Shown piece after piece: positions 43,756-49,818 of a DNA stretch of 64,000 nt. The DNA lies in assembly GCA_965279705.1 (NCBI GenBank), contig OZ257257.1, positions 496,001 to 560,000 of the forward strand, written 5' to 3'. The notes under the pieces are model-generated. The model had not been told where the DNA came from, searched no databases, and was given only the letters and a program-made list of their open reading frames with translations. Each line of letters starts with the position of its first letter. The stretch's first letter is position 1. Position numbers and translations under genes: made by a program. The stretch is from Stagnimonas sp965279705 (lineage in GTDB: Bacteria; Pseudomonadota; Gammaproteobacteria; Nevskiales; Nevskiaceae).

Positions 43756-44821
43756 CGGCCCCGGCCTCGTCGGTCTCCACGATGGGCAGAGCCACCCCTG
43801 CGGGCAGTTGCAGCAGCACGGTGCCCCAGGAAAGCCCGACGCCGAAGCCCGACACCGCCACCCGGCGCGGCTCGGCAAAGCGGTCTGCATGGGCGCAAAA
43901 CGTGACCGGGATCGACGCCGAGCTGGTGTTGCCGTAGTCACCGAGCGAATACGGCAGCTTCTCTGGCGGGAAGCGTGTTTTCTTGGCGATGGTGTCGTTG
44001 ATCATCTTGTTGGCCTGGTGCAGCACCAGAAAGTCAACGTCCTCTGCCTTTGCGCCTGCGGCATCCAGCACGCGCTGGATGCTGGGGGGCACCTTTGAAA
44101 TAGCGAAGGTGAAGACATCTGCGCCGCGCAGTACCAGATTCTCTGCAGTCAGCGCCACGCCGCCTTCAACCGCGACGGCAGCCGTGTTGTGGTGTGCCGT
44201 GGTCGGCAGGCGCGAGGCGAGGCCCCCACCGGGGACGATGATGGCGTCCTTGCCACTGCCGTCTGACATGAGGTCGAAGAGCATGGCGGGTGCGGCTTCG
44301 TCGAGTTCCAGTGCCACCGCCGAGCCGGCATCACCGAACAGCGGCCAGGTGCTCTTGTCATTTTCGGCACAGACGCGGCTGGAGACATCGCCCATTAGCA
44401 GCAGCGCGCGCGGGATGCCCAGCGTCTTCATCATCGAGGCGACGGTGGCCAGACCAAAAGGCATCGCCGAGCAACCGAGGTTGATGTCGAAGGCGATGCA
44501 GCGCGTGGAAAGACCCAGGCGACTCTGCAAGGTGATGCCCGTGGCCGGGATGGGTTGGTCGGCCGTCTGCGTGATGAGCACCAGCAGGCCGATGTCGGCT
44601 GGCGACCAGACCAGATGCTCGATGACCCTGCGGGCAGCGGCAGCGCAGAGATCGGAGGCGCACTGTTGCACGGGCGAGATGCGACGACGTGCAATGCCCG
44701 TGGCCTTTTGCAGGCGTTCACGGTCGGTGACGGACAAATGCGGGTAGTCGGCGGTGCTGAGCACTGTACGCGGCACCGCTGCCGCCATCGCGCGCAAGGC
44801 AACGCCGCTGACGACACTCAT
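43745..44821 (-). CDS. 3-oxoacyl-ACP synthase III-like protein (first copy)
   Basis: 358 aa. The KAS III triad is complete: Cys117 in FDINLGCSAMPFG, His268 in LHQAN and Asn298 in GNTSSAS, plus LFGDAGSAVAL. The N-terminal KATGIARRR is the usual family element. It lies directly after the acyl carrier protein gene (4 nt overlap), which suggests that this ACP is its partner. The C-terminus is about 15 residues longer than usual and acidic. Primer and chain length cannot be read from sequence. Confidence 0.88.
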   Translation of the reverse strand: MSVVSGVALRAMAAAVPRTVLSTADYPHLSVTDRERLQKATGIARRRISPVQQCASDLCAAAARRVIEHLVWSPADIGLLVLITQTADQPIPATGITLQSRLGLSTRCIAFDINLGCSAMPFGLATVASMMKTLGIPRALLLMGDVSSRVCAENDKSTWPLFGDAGSAVALELDEAAPAMLFDLMSDGSGKDAIIVPGGGLASRLPTTAHHNTAAVAVEGGVALTAENLVLRGADVFTFAISKVPPSIQRVLDAAGAKAEDVDFLVLHQANKMINDTIAKKTRFPPEKLPYSLGDYGNTSSASIPVTFCAHADRFAEPRRVAVSGFGVGLSWGTVLLQLPAGVALPIVETDEAGADAH

Positions 44822-45054
44822 GCGCCAGCTAGTTTCGAGGCAGCGAGCTGGTGCAGATCGCCGATGGTCGTGCAGTTCTCAATATCCTTTCCACCCAGTA
44901 CCACGCCGAAATCGGCATCGGCCATGGCGATGACCGAAAGGGTGTTGAGCGAATCCCAGACGGGCAACTTCTTGTAGTCGGTATCAAGGCTGAGTTCGGA
45001 GCTATCCGTCTCGATGGCGTAGGCAAACCGTTCTAGGAATTGTTCAGCGTTCAC
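44818..45054 (-). CDS. Acyl carrier protein
   Basis: 78 aa from a GTG at 45054 with AAGGAC 7 nt upstream. It has four short helices and the phosphopantetheine site Ser35 in VWDSLNTLSVIAMADADFG. The overall pattern is that of dedicated, non-FabD-operon carrier proteins, in which WDSL replaces the housekeeping GADSLD. It is the first of the five acyl-assembly genes and is translationally coupled to the KAS III gene. Longer in-frame versions reach into the region before the PGT stop and lack ACP features. Confidence 0.88.
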   Translation of the reverse strand: MNAEQFLERFAYAIETDSSELSLDTDYKKLPVWDSLNTLSVIAMADADFGVVLGGKDIENCTTIGDLHQLAASKLAGA

Positions 45055-45088
45055 AAGGGACGTCCTTTGAGGCTTTGGTGTGAGAAAG

Positions 45089-45751
45089 TTAAGTAGCGAT
45101 GTTACGCGAGGCGTGCGCATTGTCAGTGGCCGCCGAGCCGGTTTTCGCAACCGGAAGGCTGGGGCCCATGAACTCACTCATGGTGGCTTCACCGGCGGCA
45201 CTGATGCCACGTCGTCCCACCACGGCCCCGACGGTCGAGGCGATAAGCTGAAGATCGAGCCAGAGCGAGCGGTGATCGACGTACCACACGTCAAGTGCGA
45301 GCTTTTCATCCCAGGTGATCGCATTGCGTCCCCGAACTTGGGCTAGGCCCGTGAGGCCAGGCTTCACCTCATGGCGGCGGGCCTGCTCGGGGCTGTAGCG
45401 CGGCAGGTATTGCATCAGCAGCGGCCGTGGGCCGACCAGGCTCATTTCGCCACGCAGCACGTTGATGAGGCCCGGCAATTCATCGAGGCTGGTCGAACGC
45501 AGCCAGCGGCCGAAGGCGCGCAGGCGCTTTGCATCTGGCAAAAGGGCACCATCCGGGCCACGGCTGTTGGTCATGGAGCGGAACTTGAGCATCTCGAACG
45601 GTACGCCACGCAGGCCTGGGCGTTGCTGGAGGAACAGCACCGGCCGGCCAAGCTTGATGCAGACCATGGCCGAAACCAGCAGACCCACGGGCAACAGGAG
45701 AGGCAGTGCTAGCAGGATCAAAGCGACATCGAGCATTCGCTTAGCCCTCAT
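45089..45751 (-). CDS. Initiating phosphoglycosyl transferase (PglC/bacterial sugar transferase family)
   Basis: 220 aa. A monotopic PGT: N-terminal re-entrant membrane helix (MLDVALILLALPLLLPVGLL), then FLQQRPGLRGVPFEMLKFRSM, the catalytic Asp-Glu of STSLDELPGLINVLRGEMSLVGPRP, and PGLTGLAQVRGRN. It should move a phospho-amino-sugar from the nucleotide sugar to undecaprenyl phosphate. No other glycosyltransferase is in the operon, so the lipid-linked product may carry one sugar only. Its ATG overlaps the flippase stop by 4 nt. Confidence 0.93.
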   Translation of the reverse strand: MRAKRMLDVALILLALPLLLPVGLLVSAMVCIKLGRPVLFLQQRPGLRGVPFEMLKFRSMTNSRGPDGALLPDAKRLRAFGRWLRSTSLDELPGLINVLRGEMSLVGPRPLLMQYLPRYSPEQARRHEVKPGLTGLAQVRGRNAITWDEKLALDVWYVDHRSLWLDLQLIASTVGAVVGRRGISAAGEATMSEFMGPSLPVAKTGSAATDNAHASRNIAT

Positions 45752-47019
45752 GAGACTTGCTCTGTGCGGCGGGCTTTAGCGACGATCCATTCGATTAGCG
45801 CGAAATAAATCAAGGCATAGACCAAGTCTGCAAAGGCGGCGCCGAGAATACCCCAGCGTGGCACCAGCACTGCGCTGGCGGCGAGCAGAAAGGCAAACGA
45901 GAGCAACGCCGCCTTCAACTGCTGGCGAAACTGCCCGAGGGCAATGACGACATGTGTTTGGCAGAAAGCCAGCGCTGCAAAGGTGCCAGCGACCTGGATG
46001 ATGATGAAGGCATCCAGATGCTGCGTGTAAACAGTGCCGAAAAACAGCCGGAGGGCAAGCTCGCCCCACAACAGGCTCAATACTATCGAGGCCAGACCGA
46101 AGCCCAAGATCAATGCGTAGATACGCCGCACAGCGGTCAAGTAGTCACCGTTGTACAGGTCCAAGCAGTGCTGACGGGTTATGCCGGGCACCAAGGCCTC
46201 GGTCACAGCAATGGCCACCATGCCAATCATGAGGCCGAAGTAGGCGATCACGCCGTAGTAGCCCAAGTCATTCGCTGGTGAGTACGCCGCAATGAAATAC
46301 CTCGGCACGTTGAAAGCAACCGAGGCCAGCAGGGCGGTGATGCCCAAGCTGGAAAAGCGCCGGGCCGTACTCCAGATATTATTTAGTGTCGGCACCAAAG
46401 CAGGGTCTGCCGGGCAGTGCTGTCTAAGCCGGCGCAGGTCCCACAGCAATTGAAGAGCCCAGCACAGCAACACTGTAATGGCACCAGCAGTGACACTATG
46501 GGTGAGCGGAATGACGATGCTGATCGCTAGCAGTGTGCTCAGTGATCTCAGCAGGACTGAGCGCAGCACCAAGGGCATCATCTGCAAGCGCTGAAAGCCG
46601 CCATGGCAAATATCGCTCACGGCTTCTGCTGCTTTGGCGGCCGCTATCAGGGCGATAATCGCCGCTGCGGTAGTCGCGCCCATCAGCAGAAGTGCGCAGC
46701 CGGCGACCAATAGCAACGCGAGTAGCGAAGTGATGACGCGAAAACGGACGAACGCCCAAGTATGACCAACGCCACCGGTATCGTTGGCCAGCACGATGCG
46801 AAGACGGAAACCCAAGAACATGAATAGCGGGGCCGCTACTGCATACCCAAACACATAGTGACCTACCGACGACGGTGGGCAGTAACGAGCCAGCAGCGAC
46901 ATCATCCAAAACAGGCTTAGCGAGTGGAGCCCCGTCACCACCAAGGCAAGCAAACCTTGTTGAGTGGAGGTGGGGCGGATACGAAGCCTGAGGGCGAGGT
47001 TGAAGGGTGTGAAGGCCAT
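45748..47019 (-). CDS. Polysaccharide/oligosaccharide flippase (Wzx/MATE-like)
   Basis: About 423 aa, 12 or so hydrophobic segments, no soluble domain. The pattern (for example LGYYGVIAYFGLMIGMVAIAVTEALVPGITRQ and WGILGAAFADLVYALIYFALIEW near the end) is that of Wzx/PglF(Neisseria)-type flippases, which turn lipid-linked sugars to the periplasmic side. The ATG at 47019 gives a normal short basic start; an upstream in-frame ATG would overlap the ligase gene by over 60 nt. By eye, GC content here is lower than in the flanking genes, as often seen for flippases. Confidence 0.82.
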   Translation of the reverse strand: MAFTPFNLALRLRIRPTSTQQGLLALVVTGLHSLSLFWMMSLLARYCPPSSVGHYVFGYAVAAPLFMFLGFRLRIVLANDTGGVGHTWAFVRFRVITSLLALLLVAGCALLLMGATTAAAIIALIAAAKAAEAVSDICHGGFQRLQMMPLVLRSVLLRSLSTLLAISIVIPLTHSVTAGAITVLLCWALQLLWDLRRLRQHCPADPALVPTLNNIWSTARRFSSLGITALLASVAFNVPRYFIAAYSPANDLGYYGVIAYFGLMIGMVAIAVTEALVPGITRQHCLDLYNGDYLTAVRRIYALILGFGLASIVLSLLWGELALRLFFGTVYTQHLDAFIIIQVAGTFAALAFCQTHVVIALGQFRQQLKAALLSFAFLLAASAVLVPRWGILGAAFADLVYALIYFALIEWIVAKARRTEQVS

Positions 47020-47032
47020 ATGCGCGGGACAG

Positions 47033-49063
47033 CTAGTGACAGCGGGCAACCAGGGCAAGCGTCTTCTCCGCTTCTTCGGCGCTTGGGGGGTAAATCCCAT
47101 TGGGTGGGGTCGGCAGAGTTCCACCTTTGTCCGCAGCCTCACGTTGTAATTGCAGGAATACCTTTAAGCCTTCAGCCATCTCATTGGCTTCCTGACATTT
47201 GTGCAGGCTAACTGCTAGTGGAATTCCGGCATTGAGCAGCCGCATGCGGCCGCCATCCCCGAGTTCCCAGAGGTACCAGAATGGCATGATCTGCTGCACG
47301 GCTGCATAAGCCTCGGCTCCTTTGCCCCTACTCTGCAGCGCCTGTATCACTTTCAGTCGCGTCGGTAGATCAAAGGGGTTGTGTGTTAATGCCAGCCGGT
47401 AAAGACCTTCTGGCTCGGTCGGTAGGCCTTGGGGTAGGGCGGTCGCAAGACTGGCGTCACGGGTAATCATCTCCGCCAAGTGCACGTAGAAATTCCAGAT
47501 TTCTGGGATGTCCTCCACCACCGTACTGGCTTCGCGGAAGGCACGGACTCGCCATCGCTGCTTCTCTGCTGCATCGCTGGCTGTCTGCTCGGTGTTCAGG
47601 TAGTTGTTCATCAGATACTCGCGAGCTGGTACCCAAGTCGGCTGCGTGCCAGCTAGATAGGCCGTGATCTTTTTCGTAAAAGCCACATCGGGGCGGAGTA
47701 CCTGGCAGAGCTGTAGCTGACAGGTCTCACGAGTTAGGCCCAGAAATAACGCTCTCGCTCCTAGCGTTGCTAGCAGCATTGTGGTCAGTGCCAGAATCAC
47801 GACTGTAAAGACGAGTTTGGATCCTCCCGACGACACTGGCGAGCCAGATGGTTCAGGCGCAGGGGCCAGCCGCGCCAGCAACACCCCGAACAGCAACGCC
47901 ATTGGCGCGACATAAAAAATGAAATTCATGCCGGCATGCAACAGCAGCGCCAGCAGGGCGCTACCGATACCGACTTGCGTCAGCCCGTCGGCCGTCGGCC
48001 CCGCGCGCCAACTCTCACGAATGGTCCCAGCAGTACGGACGCTCACTATCAGTGCCAGCATCAAAAGACTGCCGAGCAGCAAAGGGCCACCCTCCTGTAG
48101 GAACTGCACGTAGTCGTTGTGTGCGAGATCGCCTGTGGTGCCAGTGTCGAGCGTGCTGCGATAACGAGGGTAATAGAGCTTGTAGGTGCCTAAGCCACTG
48201 CCATACCAAGACGAGTCACGATAAATGGCCAGTGAAGAGCGGGCCATTTCCACACGCACGGTGAATGAACTGTGCTGAGCTATGCCTTGAAGCTTGGTTG
48301 TGGGCGTCTCCTTGGTGCCGCCAGAACCGGCGATCACCAAAAGTGTGACGGCACCCGCGATGCCCAAAAGCAACAGGGCGCGGCGTGCCGGTTGCCGCCA
48401 GCTGGATAGCAAGACCAAAGGCAGCAGTGCCGCCAAAAGGCACAACAAGCCGCTGAGCGAGCCAGTCACGCCCTGTGCCGCTGCGAACAACGCGAGGAGG
48501 GCGATTTCTGTATTTCTGGTTCTGCCCTGGCGGATTTGCGCGGCAACCGTGGCGAACTGAAAAAGAATGAAAACGTTGAACAGGCCGGCCAACACGTTGG
48601 GATCAGAAAAAAGGGCATAGGCACGGGTGCCGGTTAGCAGGCGCTCGCCGAGCGCCATGACAGCCAAGGCGGAGGCCACAAGGCGAAACACTCCCCAAAC
48701 GTGAACCCAGTCGAGGCCTGCCCTCAAGCAAGCTCTGGCCACTAGATAGCCAGCAGGCAGAAGCCCCATCGCCAGCCCCTGTTCGGCCGCCAGCGCAGGC
48801 ATTGGGCTGGCTATGACGGCGGCGGCGAGTCCCACACCATAGAGAAGTGCTGCGCAGATGAAAACCGATTGCCAGTTGGAATCGGATGATGTGCTGCTGT
48901 TACGGATCAGCCTCCAAGCCGAGGGCCCTAGGCTGCATAGCGTGAACAGCAGGCTGGAATAAATGCTCAACAGTAGGCCAGGTACCAGTCCACCGTTATG
49001 TGGTGTTGCTAGCAGGACTGCGAGAAGCAGTCCGGTCAGGGCAAGCAGGTGGAAATTGAACAT
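47033..49063 (-). CDS. O-antigen ligase / PglL-type O-oligosaccharyltransferase-like membrane protein
   Basis: 676 aa. About ten membrane helices and a large periplasmic loop with the Wzy_C signature: SSFTVRVEMARSSLAIYRDS, YGSGLGTYKLYYPRYRS and AHNDYVQFLQEGG, whose His is catalytic in such proteins. A soluble C-terminal part of about 200 residues (from about 475, helical, TPR-like) follows, as in PglL and TfpO-related enzymes. It lies immediately downstream of the pilin gene, the position of tfpO/pilO in some Pseudomonas. I favour transfer of the lipid-linked sugar to protein. O-antigen polymerase or ligase remains possible, but no LPS glycosyltransferases are nearby. Confidence 0.78.
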   Translation of the reverse strand: MFNFHLLALTGLLLAVLLATPHNGGLVPGLLLSIYSSLLFTLCSLGPSAWRLIRNSSTSSDSNWQSVFICAALLYGVGLAAAVIASPMPALAAEQGLAMGLLPAGYLVARACLRAGLDWVHVWGVFRLVASALAVMALGERLLTGTRAYALFSDPNVLAGLFNVFILFQFATVAAQIRQGRTRNTEIALLALFAAAQGVTGSLSGLLCLLAALLPLVLLSSWRQPARRALLLLGIAGAVTLLVIAGSGGTKETPTTKLQGIAQHSSFTVRVEMARSSLAIYRDSSWYGSGLGTYKLYYPRYRSTLDTGTTGDLAHNDYVQFLQEGGPLLLGSLLMLALIVSVRTAGTIRESWRAGPTADGLTQVGIGSALLALLLHAGMNFIFYVAPMALLFGVLLARLAPAPEPSGSPVSSGGSKLVFTVVILALTTMLLATLGARALFLGLTRETCQLQLCQVLRPDVAFTKKITAYLAGTQPTWVPAREYLMNNYLNTEQTASDAAEKQRWRVRAFREASTVVEDIPEIWNFYVHLAEMITRDASLATALPQGLPTEPEGLYRLALTHNPFDLPTRLKVIQALQSRGKGAEAYAAVQQIMPFWYLWELGDGGRMRLLNAGIPLAVSLHKCQEANEMAEGLKVFLQLQREAADKGGTLPTPPNGIYPPSAEEAEKTLALVARCH

Positions 49064-49087
49064 GGCGGCACGGACGGAGTGAAGGGT

Positions 49088-49117
49088 AAAAAAAACGCCG
49101 CCCGAAGGCGGCGTTTT
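49088..49117 (-). terminator. Intrinsic terminator after pilA
   Basis: Read on the reverse strand, CGCCGCC, loop TTCG and GGCGGCG (49113-49096) is a 7 bp GC stem extended by four A-T pairs and followed by eight T (49095-49088). It stands between pilA and the ligase gene, which points the same way, 25 nt before the ligase ATG. Some read-through may feed the glycan operon. Confidence 0.92.
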
Positions 49118-49133
49118 GGATGCATCACAAGTA

Positions 49134-49562
49134 TTACTGACGGCAGTTGGCTGGCAGGTACTTGGATGGGATCGAGGATGCAGTGCAAGACCAGTCAATG
49201 GTGCCTGAGGTGCTAGAGGTGCCGGACAAAACGTATGCGCCGGCTGCAGCTGCAGGGATGGCGCCAGCACCAGTCAGTGCGGTAACAGTGATGATGTTGC
49301 CAGAAACAGCGAGGGCTGAAATGTACTTAGTGGAGTTGCTTGCGCAGCCGGCCGAAGAGTTGTTCGCCGGGAACACGTTCTGACTCTGGTAGTACTCGGA
49401 CACGGAAGCCTTGCAAGCCGAACCAGCAGTCACAAGCTCAGTCACTTTGGAGCGAGTGATGTAGTCCTGATAAGCCGGGATGGCGATGGCAGCCAAGATG
49501 CCGATGATCGCGACGACGATCATCAGTTCGATGAGGGTGAAGCCTTGTTGAACTTTTTTCAT
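49134..49562 (-). CDS. pilA: Type IV major pilin
   Basis: 142 aa. The leader MKKVQQG is cut before Phe, followed by the canonical FTLIELMIVVAIIGILAAIAIPAYQDY helix start with Glu5. The globular part has four cysteines: one near residue 50, one near 70, and the C-terminal D-loop pair in WSCTASSIPSKYLPANC. The C-terminus is Gln, not the Ser modified by TfpO in P. aeruginosa 1244. A Ser/Thr-rich stretch (SGTSSTSGT) could receive O-glycan. A GGAG precedes the ATG at 49562. A sigma-54-type promoter lies upstream. It should be processed by PilD and assembled by PilB/PilC of this window. Confidence 0.95.
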   Translation of the reverse strand: MKKVQQGFTLIELMIVVAIIGILAAIAIPAYQDYITRSKVTELVTAGSACKASVSEYYQSQNVFPANNSSAGCASNSTKYISALAVSGNIITVTALTGAGAIPAAAAGAYVLSGTSSTSGTIDWSCTASSIPSKYLPANCRQ

Positions 49563-49604
49563 GGGAAAACTCCATTGATAGTGAGTGATACGCCAGTGGG
49601 AGAA

Positions 49605-49620
49605 TGCATCGAGTGTGCCG
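49605..49620 (-). promoter_or_regulatory. Sigma-54-type promoter of pilA
   Basis: On the reverse strand CGGCAC (from 49620), six bases and TGCA give GG at 49619-49618 and GC at 49607-49606. The 12-base step between them is exactly that of -24/-12 promoters. The start of transcription would be near 49594, leaving a 31 nt leader. pilA is RpoN/PilR-dependent in Pseudomonas and several other genera. Confidence 0.7.
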
Positions 49621-49709
49621 ATACATTTGTCTTGTTCAGAGGTCATTGGAATCAGGGGTTTAGCAAAGACGTGAAACATTTTTCTCGGGCCAGATGCTCT
49701 CTTTGATGT

Positions 49710-49735
49710 AATAACTGACAAAAAATGTCGTTATT
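49710..49735. promoter_or_regulatory. Inverted repeat upstream of pilA, possible PilR site
   Basis: AATAAC-t-GACA (49710-49720), five A and TGTC-GTTATT (49726-49735) form a 10 bp dyad with one bulged base. Its centre is about 129 bp upstream of the predicted pilA start, a normal place for a sigma-54 enhancer. The TGTC half-sites recall PilR boxes. It also lies about 95 bp before leuS on the other strand, so it could serve that gene instead. Confidence 0.4.
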
Positions 49736-49818
49736 CGTCGGTGCTATCCACAAGCTGAAGAGCCGCGACAGATGCGCTGCTAAACTCCCGGCCCGCGCAG
49801 CAGCCCCACGTTATTGCA

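Noticed and set aside
47033..49063. O-antigen polymerase Wzy or lipid A-core ligase WaaL
   Set aside because: No LPS core or O-antigen glycosyltransferases are present, and the pilin neighbour and long soluble tail fit a protein-directed ligase better. The alternative is kept open in the feature.
37344..49562. A mobile genetic element carrying the glycan cluster
   Set aside because: No transposase, integrase, tRNA junction or flanking repeat was seen. Only the flippase and ligase look somewhat lower in GC by eye.
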